From NCBI GenBank assembly GCA_903943975.1, contig CAJAQB010000013.1:62001-126000 (forward strand): a stretch of 64,000 nucleotides of DNA. Reading direction: 5' to 3'. Made by a program: the position numbers and the translations under genes. Positions 17,328-26,069 of the stretch are shown in pieces. The stretch is from Synechococcus lacustris. Its GTDB lineage: Bacteria > Cyanobacteriota > Cyanobacteriia > PCC-6307 > Cyanobiaceae. Numbering within the stretch: position 1 is the first letter of the stretch; each line of letters starts with the position of its first letter. Below the pieces are notes generated by a model. It ran no database searches and was not told the DNA's origin. It saw only the letters and a list, made by a program, of their open reading frames with translations.

Positions 17328-18751
17328 GAGACCACCCAGGTGTCCTTGCTGCCGCCGCCCTGGGAGGAGTTCACCACCAGGGAACCGCGTTTGAGGGCCA
17401 CCCGGGTGAGACCGCCTGGGGTTACCCAGCTCTGGCGGCCCCGCAGGATGTAGGGCCGCAGGTCCACATGGCAGGGGTAGAGCTCGCCATTGCTCAAGGA
17501 GGGCACTGTTGAAAGTTGCAGGGTTGGTTGGGCGATGTAATTGCGGGGGTCAGCCTTGATCCGTTCGCGGAACTCGGCACATTCCTGGGCGCTGGCATGG
17601 GGACCGATCAACATCCCGTATCCGCCCGCCTCAGACACGGCCTTCACCACCAATTCCGGCAGATGTTCCAGCACGTAGCTGAGGTGATCGGGGCGGGAAC
17701 AGAGGTAGGTGGTGACGTTTTCAATGATCGGCTCCTGTTGCAGGTAGTAGCGGATCATTTCCGGCACATAGGCATAAATCAGCTTGTCGTCGGCCACGCC
17801 GGTGCCAGGGGCATTGGCAATGGCGATCGAGCCCTGGCGATAGCAAGCCATCAGGCCGCGCACCCCCAGCATTGAGTCGGCACGGAAGCAGTCGGGATCG
17901 AGGAAATCGTCGTCGATGCGGCGGTAGATCACATCCACGCGTTCCAGGCCGGTGGTGCTGCGCATCCAAACCTTGCCATCGCTGCAGACCAGGTCTTGGC
18001 CCTCCACCAGCTGGATGCCCATCAGCCGCGCCAGGTAGCTGTGCTCGAAGTAGGCGCTGTTGTGCACCCCGGGGGTGAGCAGCACCACCGTTGGGCTGCT
18101 GCTCCAAGGGGCCATGTCCTGGAGGGTTTGGAGCAGCTGGGAGGCGTAGTCGTCGATGGGGGTGACCCGCTGGCTGCTAAACAAGCCGCCAAATAGCTGC
18201 TTCATCACCCGGCGATTTTCCAGGAAGTAGGCCACCCCGGAGGGGCAACGCAGGTTGTCTTCCAGCACCCGCCAGGCGCCTTCCCCATCGCGGATCAGGT
18301 CGAGGCCTGAGATCTGACACCAACGCCCCAGGGGGGGCAGCACCCCCACCATTTCCGGTCGCCAGCCATGGCTGCTGAATACGTCTTCAGCGGGGATCAC
18401 CCCGTCCTTGAGGATGCGTTGGGGGCCGTAGACATCGGCCAGGAACAGGTCGATCGCCTCCAGCCGCTGGATCAGACCCGCCTCCAGCACCATCCAGTCG
18501 TCATGGTCGATCAGCCGCGGTAGGGGATCAAAGGGCAGAATTCGCTCGCTGGCCCCTTCGGTGCCACTGTTCAAACGGAAGGTGGCCCCTAGGCGCTTCA
18601 GCAGTTTTTCGGCGGCCTGGTGGTTGCGGTTGAGCTGGGGCAGGCCCAGGGCCCCCAACTGATCCATCAAGGTACCCATCGCCTGGCGGGGGGTGTGGGT
18701 GGGGCTCATGTATTCGTCGAAACCCCCGTTGGGGGCATAGCTTTCAAACAT
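17312..18751 (-). CDS. Circularly permuted ATP-grasp protein (DUF404/DUF407)
   Basis: A 479-residue protein of the circularly permuted ATP-grasp family: YAPNGGFDEY at the start, DHDDWMVLEAGLIQR, LEDNLRCPSGVAYFLENR and a C-terminal GSLVVNSSQGGGSKDTWVV. ATP-grasp enzymes activate carboxylates as acyl-phosphates for attack by an amine or thiol, so with its partners it is predicted to form an amide or peptide bond; substrates are unknown. The start is the ATG at 18751; a TTG 6 nt upstream has AGGA 5 nt before it and may be used. It is the first gene of the operon ATP-grasp, Alpha-E, transglutaminase, DUF2126. Confidence 0.9.
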   Translation of the reverse strand: MFESYAPNGGFDEYMSPTHTPRQAMGTLMDQLGALGLPQLNRNHQAAEKLLKRLGATFRLNSGTEGASERILPFDPLPRLIDHDDWMVLEAGLIQRLEAIDLFLADVYGPQRILKDGVIPAEDVFSSHGWRPEMVGVLPPLGRWCQISGLDLIRDGEGAWRVLEDNLRCPSGVAYFLENRRVMKQLFGGLFSSQRVTPIDDYASQLLQTLQDMAPWSSSPTVVLLTPGVHNSAYFEHSYLARLMGIQLVEGQDLVCSDGKVWMRSTTGLERVDVIYRRIDDDFLDPDCFRADSMLGVRGLMACYRQGSIAIANAPGTGVADDKLIYAYVPEMIRYYLQQEPIIENVTTYLCSRPDHLSYVLEHLPELVVKAVSEAGGYGMLIGPHASAQECAEFRERIKADPRNYIAQPTLQLSTVPSLSNGELYPCHVDLRPYILRGRQSWVTPGGLTRVALKRGSLVVNSSQGGGSKDTWVVSCSAV

Positions 18752-18919
18752 GTGCAACCCGTTCCTGGGGTAATGGTCGGCAATTGAGAGGCCCTAGCAG
18801 CGTTGCTGTTGCTACCGAATGCCTGTTTTGCCGCAGACCAGAGCCAAAATGTCGTTTTGACTACTTATTGGCCCCCGGGGGCCTTGCTGGCATCAGGTCT
18901 CTGACTTTAAGTTCAGCCA

Positions 18920-19789
18920 TCAATAGATATTAGGAACAAAGAATTGTTCATTGAGCGGCGGTCGTTGATAGTTGCCGCCGCTTTTGCGGGGGGGTAGTTT
19001 AATTGCTTCGGGGGTCATGTCCTCGTAGGGAATTTTGCTGAGCAGGTGATGGATGCAATTTAGCCTTGCCCGGCGCTTGTCATCTGCCTCCACGGTGAAC
19101 CAGGGGGCCTCTGGGATATTGGTGTGGGCAAACATCTCATCTTTGGCCTTTGAGAAGTCCACCCAGCGCCGCCGTGATTCTAAATCCATGGGACTCAGTT
19201 TCCAGCGGCGGGTGGGATCATCGATGCGCGATTGGAAGCGAATTTCCTGTTCCTCATCGCTAACGGAGAACCAGTATTTGATCAGTACAATCCCGGCTCG
19301 CACCAGCATCTGTTCAAATTCCGGACAGGAGTATAGAAACTCATTGGTTTGGGCCTCCGTGCAGAAGCCCATCACCCGTTCTACGCCAGCTCGATTATAC
19401 CAACTGCGATCGAATATAACGATTTCACCTGCCGAGGGAAAGTGTTCAACGTAACGCTGAAAGTACCATTGGGTCTTTTGATGATCGGAGGGGGTGCCAA
19501 GGGCGATCACTTGGCAGCCGCGGGGGTTGAGGGGTTCAGTGATGCGTTTGATCGTTCCCCCCTTGCCTGCCGCATCTCTGCCCTCAAAGACAATGATTAA
19601 ACGATAGCCAACATGTTTTACCCAGTATTGCATTTTTACGAGTTCTACATGTAATTTGGCTAATTCCTTTTCGTATATTTTGCGCTCAAGCTTGCTGGCC
19701 GGTCCATCGCTGCTGGCCGCCAGATCCTCGAGTAGATTTGAGGGCTCGTAGAGATCTTCTTTGGTTTTTTTACGGCTTGATTTAGACAT
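18920..19789 (-). CDS. ppk2: Polyphosphate kinase 2
   Basis: Transfers phosphate between polyphosphate and nucleotides. The 289-residue protein has the PPK2 Walker A FEGRDAAGKGGTIKRI, the DHQKTQWYFQRYVEHFPSAG segment, Walker B FDRSWYNRAGVERVMGF and the C-terminal RRRWVDF region, matching the one-domain class. The start at 19789 (MSKSSRKKTKEDLYEPSN) has GGAG upstream; the frame is open 63 nt further. It lies 29 nt downstream of the small zinc-ribbon-like gene and on the same strand as ureABC, so read-through from the urease genes is possible. Confidence 0.93.
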   Translation of the reverse strand: MSKSSRKKTKEDLYEPSNLLEDLAASSDGPASKLERKIYEKELAKLHVELVKMQYWVKHVGYRLIIVFEGRDAAGKGGTIKRITEPLNPRGCQVIALGTPSDHQKTQWYFQRYVEHFPSAGEIVIFDRSWYNRAGVERVMGFCTEAQTNEFLYSCPEFEQMLVRAGIVLIKYWFSVSDEEQEIRFQSRIDDPTRRWKLSPMDLESRRRWVDFSKAKDEMFAHTNIPEAPWFTVEADDKRRARLNCIHHLLSKIPYEDMTPEAIKLPPRKSGGNYQRPPLNEQFFVPNIY

Positions 19790-19818
19790 CGTTCCGGTCT
19801 CCGGTGGAGGGTGGTGGG

Positions 19819-20034
19819 CTAGCGCCCCAGTTCCTTGAGGCAGAAGCGACATCCCCCCGTGGTGATCAGATGGCGTTCCGGGGTGATTACGATCTGGGCG
19901 ACAGGGTGCTGGCGACAGCGTAGTTTCACCGGCGTTCGATAGCTCTTGTACAGGATTTCAGAGTAGTCAAAGCGATCGCCAAAACGGGCGTTTGCCCGGG
20001 CCAGGAAGGTTTCCTTGCTGATGCGGGTCCCCAT
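19819..20034 (-). CDS. Small zinc-ribbon-like protein (DUF723-like module)
   Basis: A 71-residue protein. The segment ARFGDRFDYSEILYKSYRTP followed by VKLRC resembles the DUF723-type module found in DNA-associated and homing-endonuclease-like proteins (consensus around GDKYDYS...V...C..H). A possible zinc site is C40-x2-H43 with C62-x2-C65. It stands alone as one module. It lies 14 nt after ureC and 29 nt before ppk2, all on the minus strand, so it looks like a passenger in the ureABC transcript. The function is unknown; nucleic-acid binding is a guess from the module. Confidence 0.7.
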   Translation of the reverse strand: MGTRISKETFLARANARFGDRFDYSEILYKSYRTPVKLRCRQHPVAQIVITPERHLITTGGCRFCLKELGR

Positions 20035-20048
20035 GGTGCTAGCAGCCC

Positions 20049-21758
20049 CTAGAGCAGAAAATAGCGCTGGGCCATGGGCAGCAGCTCGGCCGGTTCACAG
20101 CTGAGCAGTTCGCCATCGGCATACACCTCATAGGTTTCTGGATCCACCTCCATCGCTGGCATGGCGTCGTTGTTGCGCATCGCCGTTTTGCCGATGCTGC
20201 GGGTGTTCTGCACCGGCACACAGGGGCTCCGCAGCCCCAACTGGCGGGGCAGGTCGGCGTCTAGGGCCGCCTGGGAGAGGAAGCTGAGCCGGCTGGGGGC
20301 GGTGGCGCCGCCGAAGCCGGCAAACATCGGTCGGCCGTGCACCGGGCCGGGGGTGGGAATCGAGGCGTTGGCATCGCCCATCTGGGCCCAGGCGATCATG
20401 CCCCCCTTGATTACCAATTCAGGCTTCACCCCAAAGAAGCCCGGCTTCCACAGCACCAGGTCGGCCAGCTTGCCCACCTCCACCGAGCCCACCTGGCTGT
20501 CGATGCCATGGGCAATGGCGGGGTTGATGGTGAATTTGGCGATGTAGCGCTTGATCCGCTGGTTGTCGTTGCGGCTGCTGTCGCCCGGCAAAGGTCCCCG
20601 TTGCACTTTCATCTTGTGGGCCGTTTGGAAGGTGCGGGTGATCACTTCCCCCACCCGACCCATCGCCTGGGAATCACTGGCGATGATGCTGAAGGCCCCC
20701 AGGTCGTGGAGGATGTCTTCGGCGGCGATTGTTTCGCGGCGGATGCGTGATTCAGCAAAGGCCACATCCTCGGGAATGCCCGCATCGAGGTGATGGCACA
20801 CCATCAACATGTCGAGGTGTTCCTCCAGGGTGTTGCGGGTGTAGGGGCGGGTGGGGTTTGTGGAACTGGGCAGCACATTGGCTTCCCCGCAGATCTTGAT
20901 GATGTCGGGGGCATGGCCGCCGCCGGCCCCCTCGGTGTGGAAGGTGTGGATTGTGCGCCCGGCAATGGCGCGGATTGTGTCTTCCACAAACCCGGCTTCA
21001 TTGAGGGTGTCGGTGTGGATACACACCTGGATGTCGAAGCGGTCAGCTACCCCTAGGCAGCAATCGATGGCGGCGGGGGTGGTGCCCCAGTCTTCATGCA
21101 ACTTGAGGCCACAGGCGCCGGCCCGGATCTGTTCCTCCAGGGCCTCGGGGCTGCTGGCATTGCCCTTGCCAAAGAAGCCCAGGTTGATCGGGAAGCCATC
21201 GGCGGCCTGCAACATCCGGGCCAGGTGGAAGGCCCCCGGGGTGCAGGTGGTGGCATTGGTGCCCGTGGCTGGGCCGGTGCCGCCGCCGAGCAGGGTGGTA
21301 ACGCCGGAGGCCAGGGCGGTTTCAATCTGCTGGGGGCAGATGAAGTGGATGTGGGTGTCGATGGCACCGGCGGTAACAATCTGGCCTTCGCCGGCAATCA
21401 CCTCGGTGCCAGGACCAATCAGTACGTCGATGTTGTCGCTGATGTCGGGGTTGCCGGCCTTGCCAATGGCACAGATACGTCCATCGCGCAGGCCGATGTC
21501 TGCCTTCACAATCCCCCACCAATCGAGGATCAACGCATTGGTGATCACCGTGTCTACGGCCCCTGCTGCCCGGGATGTTTGCCCTTGACCCATGCCATCG
21601 CGGATTACCTTGCCGCCGCCAAATTTCACCTCATCGCCGTAGCTGGTGAAGTCTTTTTCCACCTCCAGGATCAACTCGGTGTCGGCTAGGCGCAGGCGAT
21701 CGCCGCGGCTGGGACCATAGGTTTCGGCGTAGGCCCGACGGTCCATCTGGTACGCCAT
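20049..21758 (-). CDS. ureC: Urease alpha subunit
   Basis: The catalytic subunit that hydrolyses urea at a dinuclear nickel centre. All key residues are visible: H136 and H138 (DTHIHF), the carbamylated lysine K219 (GLKLHEDWG), H248 (CIHTDTLNE), H274 ([10 protein letters not shown]), the flap Cys-His (MVCHHL) and the metal Asp in ASDSQAMGR. The length of 569 is normal. The start ATG at 21758 overlaps the ureB stop by 1 nt (TGATG). It is the third gene of ureA-B-C on the minus strand. Confidence 0.98.
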   Translation of the reverse strand: MAYQMDRRAYAETYGPSRGDRLRLADTELILEVEKDFTSYGDEVKFGGGKVIRDGMGQGQTSRAAGAVDTVITNALILDWWGIVKADIGLRDGRICAIGKAGNPDISDNIDVLIGPGTEVIAGEGQIVTAGAIDTHIHFICPQQIETALASGVTTLLGGGTGPATGTNATTCTPGAFHLARMLQAADGFPINLGFFGKGNASSPEALEEQIRAGACGLKLHEDWGTTPAAIDCCLGVADRFDIQVCIHTDTLNEAGFVEDTIRAIAGRTIHTFHTEGAGGGHAPDIIKICGEANVLPSSTNPTRPYTRNTLEEHLDMLMVCHHLDAGIPEDVAFAESRIRRETIAAEDILHDLGAFSIIASDSQAMGRVGEVITRTFQTAHKMKVQRGPLPGDSSRNDNQRIKRYIAKFTINPAIAHGIDSQVGSVEVGKLADLVLWKPGFFGVKPELVIKGGMIAWAQMGDANASIPTPGPVHGRPMFAGFGGATAPSRLSFLSQAALDADLPRQLGLRSPCVPVQNTRSIGKTAMRNNDAMPAMEVDPETYEVYADGELLSCEPAELLPMAQRYFLL

Positions 21759-22066
21759 CAGAGCGCTCCGTTGATCAGGCCGTTGAAACCCACCACCCGG
21801 CGGGCACCCACAAAGGGCACCAGCTGCACCTCGCGGCTGTCCCCTGGTTCAAAGCGGATGGCGGTGCCGGCGGGGATGTCTAGGCGCTGGCCCCGGGCGG
21901 CTTCCCGGTCAAAAAGCAGGGCAGCGTTGGCTTCCATGAAATGGAAATGGGAGCCCACCTGCACGGGGCGATCACCGCTGTTGGCCACCGTGACCAGGGT
22001 TACGGGCCGGCCGGCATTTAGCTCAATGCTGCCGGGTTCAGGGAACAGTTCACCGGGGATCATCAT
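21758..22066 (-). CDS. ureB: Urease beta subunit
   Basis: Structural subunit of the urease trimer (102 residues, usual size), with the family's [15 protein letters not shown] start, the HFHFMEAN segment and the C-terminal [11 protein letters not shown]. Two ATGs stand in tandem at 22066 and 22063; the first overlaps the ureA stop in ATGA. It is translationally coupled to ureA and ureC. Confidence 0.97.
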   Translation of the reverse strand: MMIPGELFPEPGSIELNAGRPVTLVTVANSGDRPVQVGSHFHFMEANAALLFDREAARGQRLDIPAGTAIRFEPGDSREVQLVPFVGARRVVGFNGLINGAL

Positions 22067-22365
22067 CGGATTGGTTGGTGCAGGGTCACGAGCTTGGTGC
22101 CATCGGGGAAGGTGGCTTCCATCTGAACTTCGGGGACCAGTTCCGGCACCCCTTCCATCACCTGGTCCCGGCGCAGCCAGGTGCTGCCCTCCTGCATCAG
22201 GGCGGCCACGGTTTTGCCATCCCGGGCCCCCTCCAGGATCTGAAAACTAAGCCAGGCCACCGCCTCCGGTTGGTTCAGCCTCAGGCCCCGCAGCAGGCGC
22301 CGCTCCGCCAGTAGGGCAGCGGTCACCACCAGCAGCTTGTCTTTCTCCTGGGGGGTGAGGTGCAT
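22063..22365 (-). CDS. ureA: Urease gamma subunit
   Basis: Small structural subunit of urease (100 residues) with the typical [23 protein letters not shown] start and [27 protein letters not shown] end. It heads ureABC. In most marine picocyanobacteria ureD lies directly upstream on the same strand; here a divergent two-gene cassette (22528-26069) is inserted between ureA and ureD. The 162-nt divergent intergenic region carries an unusual cluster of GTTC/GAAC half-sites. Confidence 0.97.
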   Translation of the reverse strand: MHLTPQEKDKLLVVTAALLAERRLLRGLRLNQPEAVAWLSFQILEGARDGKTVAALMQEGSTWLRRDQVMEGVPELVPEVQMEATFPDGTKLVTLHQPIR

Positions 22366-22477
22366 GGTTCAGTCCAGGGAACAGGCACTTTGCCAGCTCC
22401 GCTTGGTTCCTGGTGGTTCAGGCGGAACGTTCGGGCTGAACAGTTCAGTTAAGCTCGCTTGCCGAGAAGCGTGGTTC
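22366..22477. promoter_or_regulatory. Cluster of GTTC/GAAC half-sites in the ureA/cyclase divergent promoter region
   Basis: Nine GTTC or GAAC tetramers lie in 112 nt: GTTC at 22367, 22406, 22416, 22429, 22443 and 22474; GAAC at 22379, 22425 and 22438. Several form palindromes: GAACGTTC (22425-22432), CTGAACAGTTCAG (22436-22448) and GTTC-N8-GAAC (22367-22382). By hand estimate fewer than one such tetramer is expected in this length. The region lies between the divergent ureA and cyclase-like genes, so it may be an operator array. No known regulator was matched. Confidence 0.45.
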
Positions 22478-22527
22478 TGCCTGCGTGAATGCACCGCTTG
22501 CCTCGCCCCTCGGCTGAGCCTTTGCCA

Positions 22528-24618
22528 ATGACTGTTTTCAGCAAGCTGGGGATCCAATCGAAGCTGCTGGCCCTGGTGCTGGCGGTGAGTTTGTTCACCC
22601 TGCTGCTCACTGGTTTTGTGAGCTATAGCAGTAGCCGCCAGGCCCTGATGGCTGCTGCTGATGCCCAGCTGGTAGGCCTGCGCAATTCCCGTGCCCAGGC
22701 GATCGAGAGCTATTTCAAGGGCTTGAAGGCCCATGCCCTCACCTTGGGCTATCAGCAGATGGCTGTGAATGCCATCAATAGCCTTGGACCGGCGATCAAT
22801 AGCTTGAACAGCAGCCAGATCACAGCCGAGCAGGCGGAGAGGTTGAGGAATTTTTATGCCAAAGACTTCCTACCGAAATTAAAAAAGAATATTGAGGGCG
22901 ATCCAGCGCTGGCCACTTATTTGCCCATTTCTGCGGCGGATAAGTATCTTACTTACCACTATACGGTGGCAAATCCCTACCCCAAAAATCGCGCTCAGTT
23001 GTTGAAGGCTGGGGACGGTAGTGAATATAGCGAGCTGCATGGGGCCGTGCATAAGCGCTTTCGGGTGATTGCCGAGGAGTTTGGCTATCCGGATCTTTAT
23101 TTGATTGATGCTAAAGGCAATGTTTTATATTCGGTGGCCAAGAAGATTGACTTTGGTGGCAATATTACCGATGGTCCCTTTGCGGGTAGTTCCCTCGATA
23201 AAGCCTTTGAGATGGCCCGTCAATCGCGGGATCCAGATTTCGTTGGTATAACAGACTTTGAAAACTATAAGCCTGGCTATGGGGTGCCGTCAGCCTTTGT
23301 AAGTACGACGGTTTTTGATAAAGATAAGTTTATCGGTGTCTTGGTGCTTGAGGTGCCTTCCCAGCGCATTGATCAGATTATGAATGTGGATAAACGCTGG
23401 CAGCAGGTGGGCCTTGGTGAGTCAGGAGAAACCTATCTGGTGGGGCAAGACCAGCGCATGCGTTCCTCCAGTCGTTTCCTCTTCCAGGATCCCAAGGGCT
23501 ATTACAAGGCCCTCGAAGCCCAGGGGGTGGCCGCTAAGCAGCTTGGCCTGATTAAATCCGCCCAGTCTTCAATTCTGATCCAGCAGGTTAAATCAAAGGG
23601 GGCCCTGGCGGCCTTGGCTGGTAAAGCTGGTTTGGCTTCCTATAACGACTATCGGGGCGTGGCCGTACTTGGAGCCTATGCCCCAATCAAATTAGGTGAT
23701 TTTGACTGGGCTTTAGTGGCCGAGATTGACCAGGCTGAAATATTTAGTGGTGTGCATACGCTTACCCGCAATATGCTGATAACCGCCGCGATCATGATGC
23801 CTTTGATCACCCTGGTTTCTGGGGCGGTGGCTAAAACTTTTCTTACGCCGATTCGCCGCTTGATTGCCGGAACCCACGAGATTGAACGCGGCAATAGTGA
23901 GGTGCAGATTCCGGTGGGCTCCCAGGATGAATTTGGGGAGCTCACCCAATCCTTCAATGCCATGGCCAAGGCTTTGCATGGAAAGGAACAGGCAATTCAG
24001 GCCCACATGCAGGAGAACGACCGCCTGCTGCTCACGATCCTGCCCCCTGGGGCGGCGGAGCGGCTTAAGAGTGGTGAACAGGATATTTCCGATAGTTTCC
24101 CAAATGTGACGGTGCTGTATGTGAATGTTGACGGTGTTGATTCACTTTCGGCCAGTCTTTCAGAGGGGCATGCATATCAACTATTGAATCAGTTGAATGA
24201 GGCCTTTGACGAGGCGGCTGAGCGCTTTAGTGTGGAGAAGATTCGCAGTATGGGATCTATTTATGTTGCTGTTTGCGGTTTGTCGATCCCGCGGGTGGAC
24301 CACGCCAAGCGGATGGTGGATTTTGCCCTGGCGATGATTAATATTATTCGGCGTTTTAACCGCAAGGAGGGCTTGAACCTTGGCCTCGATATCGGCATCC
24401 ACAGTGGGCCAGTGTCGGCGGGGGTGGTGGGTAAAACCAGATTTAATTACGAGGTTTGGGGGGAAACAATGAACATCGCCAAGCAGATCCATGAATCCCC
24501 CGGTCAGAATCAGATCCATGTAAGCCAGTCGGTTTATGAGGCCCTCCAGGGCCTCTACAGCTTTGAGCCAGTTGCTGAACAAGGCAATGCTGAACTGCCG
24601 ATCTGGCGGGTGAGTTAG
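22528..24618 (+). CDS. Membrane Cache-HAMP class III cyclase-like protein with degenerate active site
   Basis: A 696-residue protein: TM1 about residues 14-34, a large extracytoplasmic sensor region about 40-415 (Cache-like), TM2 about 417-438, a HAMP linker about 440-495 (GTHEIERGNSEVQIPVGS) and a class III nucleotidyl cyclase domain about 525-690. The cyclase fold is clear (VTVLYVNVDG, EKIRSMGSIYVAVCG, GIHSGPVSAGVVG, YEVWGETMNIAKQI). However, the two metal-binding Asp positions are N533 and S577, and the transition-state Arg position is Q653; K571 and N649 remain. Catalysis by the usual two-metal route therefore looks impossible. The ATG at 22528 is chosen from the hydrophobic N terminus. 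The stop lies 2 nt before an MscS-like channel gene. Confidence 0.88.
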   Translation: MTVFSKLGIQSKLLALVLAVSLFTLLLTGFVSYSSSRQALMAAADAQLVGLRNSRAQAIESYFKGLKAHALTLGYQQMAVNAINSLGPAINSLNSSQITAEQAERLRNFYAKDFLPKLKKNIEGDPALATYLPISAADKYLTYHYTVANPYPKNRAQLLKAGDGSEYSELHGAVHKRFRVIAEEFGYPDLYLIDAKGNVLYSVAKKIDFGGNITDGPFAGSSLDKAFEMARQSRDPDFVGITDFENYKPGYGVPSAFVSTTVFDKDKFIGVLVLEVPSQRIDQIMNVDKRWQQVGLGESGETYLVGQDQRMRSSSRFLFQDPKGYYKALEAQGVAAKQLGLIKSAQSSILIQQVKSKGALAALAGKAGLASYNDYRGVAVLGAYAPIKLGDFDWALVAEIDQAEIFSGVHTLTRNMLITAAIMMPLITLVSGAVAKTFLTPIRRLIAGTHEIERGNSEVQIPVGSQDEFGELTQSFNAMAKALHGKEQAIQAHMQENDRLLLTILPPGAAERLKSGEQDISDSFPNVTVLYVNVDGVDSLSASLSEGHAYQLLNQLNEAFDEAAERFSVEKIRSMGSIYVAVCGLSIPRVDHAKRMVDFALAMINIIRRFNRKEGLNLGLDIGIHSGPVSAGVVGKTRFNYEVWGETMNIAKQIHESPGQNQIHVSQSVYEALQGLYSFEPVAEQGNAELPIWRVS

Positions 24619-24620
24619 CC

Positions 24621-26069
24621 ATGGCCACTGGCGTAGCGATCCAGGGCTGGGCCCTGGGCTGGACCCTGGGCCTGGTGTTGGGCTTTCCCCTGTTGATGTT
24701 GCTGCTGGGGGAGCTGCAACTGCGGCTGGAGCGGCGTCAACAACCCCTGGCTCAACCCTTGGCAATTTTGCGTCAGGGGAGCCTGCCCCTGGCGGCGGCT
24801 TTTGTGCTGCTGCGGCAGGTGTTGCAATGGCCGGCCGGCGCGATCTTTGTGCGGCTGGCGGAAACCTTCCTTTGGATCACCTTGATCTACGCAGCCTTAA
24901 CGCTGCTGAATGTGCTGCTGTTTGAGCGGGGTGGCAGTGCTGGCTGGCAGGCAAAAATCCCCCAGATATTGCGGGATCTAGGTCGTTTTGTGCTGGTGTG
25001 CATCGGTTCGGCTTTTGTGTTGTCTTCGGTGTGGGGCGCCAATCTTGGCGGTCTGCTCACTGCCCTGGGGGTGGGTTCGCTGGTGGTGGGCCTGGCCCTG
25101 CAGGACAGTCTTGGCAATATCTTTTCGGGGATTTCGCTTTTATCTGAACGGCCATTTAGCCTGGGGGATTGGATTCGTATTGGCGATAAATTTGGCAAGG
25201 TGGTGGAGATAAACTGGCGCTCTGTGCACTTGGTCACCCGCTTTACAGACCTTACGGTGGTGCCTAATTCTGTATTGGCAAAAGAAACATTTTCCAATCT
25301 CAGTAGACCGCGCAGGCTTCACAATGAACGGCTATTGCTTTCGTTCTCCTACGATGATCCCCCCAACAAGGTGATTAAGGTGATCCGAGATCTCTTGGCT
25401 AATATTAATGATGTACTTGAGCGACCCCGCCCCGATGTGTCGGTATATGAGTATGGCGATTCGGCGATTAGTTATTCGATTCGTTTCTATTCAGAGGGCA
25501 TCGAGGAGGCCTTTGATGCGGTTGATGATTTTAAGCTGCGCATCTGGTATGCCGCCAAGCGCCATGGGCTCACGATGCCCTATCCAATCCAGCAGGTGAT
25601 GGCGCACCGCCCCCCTGGGCCCACGGGCGAACAGCGGCGGCGTTTGCAGCTCCAGGGCTTGCAGCGGGTGGCTTGCTTTGCAACATTGCCGGCCGCTGAG
25701 TTGGAATCTATTTTGGCTATATGTGAACAGCAGCGCTATGCCAGCCAGGAGTTGGTGTTGCGCCAAGGGGAGCGTCTGCCTGGCTTATTTGTGATTATGG
25801 AGGGCCGGGCAAGCTTGAATGTGATAGATGCTGAGGGCCGAATGTTTACGATTGGCGTGCTTGCAGCCGGTGAGTACTTTGGTGAGAATGCATCATTACT
25901 TACGGAGCAATGTATCGATACGATGGTATTGGCAACCGAGGATCTCAGTGTGTTGTTGATCGATGCCGACACCCTGCACCATCTGCTGGAAGTGCAGCCC
26001 CGCGTTGCCCAGGACATTGGTGAGGTGATCGAAGTACGCCGCCGTGCCATTCGCGCCCTGGCGCTTTAG
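24621..26069 (+). CDS. MscS-family channel with C-terminal cNMP-binding-like domain
   Basis: A 482-residue protein with several N-terminal membrane segments, the MscS pore/beta region (GLLTALGVGSLVVGLALQD and QDSLGNIFSGISLL, then GDWIRIGDKFGKV), the cytoplasmic vestibule and, from about residue 345, a cyclic-nucleotide-binding-like domain (about 350-475). This is the bCNG architecture. In the phosphate-binding cassette (GENASLLTEQCIDTMVLA, residues 421-438) the GE pair is kept, but the Arg expected before the A-x-V segment is replaced (about I432). It starts 2 nt after the cyclase-like gene, so the two are co-translated. Its stop overlaps the convergent ureD stop by 4 nt. Confidence 0.9.
   Translation: MATGVAIQGWALGWTLGLVLGFPLLMLLLGELQLRLERRQQPLAQPLAILRQGSLPLAAAFVLLRQVLQWPAGAIFVRLAETFLWITLIYAALTLLNVLLFERGGSAGWQAKIPQILRDLGRFVLVCIGSAFVLSSVWGANLGGLLTALGVGSLVVGLALQDSLGNIFSGISLLSERPFSLGDWIRIGDKFGKVVEINWRSVHLVTRFTDLTVVPNSVLAKETFSNLSRPRRLHNERLLLSFSYDDPPNKVIKVIRDLLANINDVLERPRPDVSVYEYGDSAISYSIRFYSEGIEEAFDAVDDFKLRIWYAAKRHGLTMPYPIQQVMAHRPPGPTGEQRRRLQLQGLQRVACFATLPAAELESILAICEQQRYASQELVLRQGERLPGLFVIMEGRASLNVIDAEGRMFTIGVLAAGEYFGENASLLTEQCIDTMVLATEDLSVLLIDADTLHHLLEVQPRVAQDIGEVIEVRRRAIRALAL

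Noticed and set aside
18870-18883. GGCCCCCGGGGGCC palindrome, with similar C/G palindromes near 5128 and 28208, considered as a repeat family
   Set aside because: Only the short C/G core is shared; in GC-rich intergenic DNA this is not enough to claim a repeat element.
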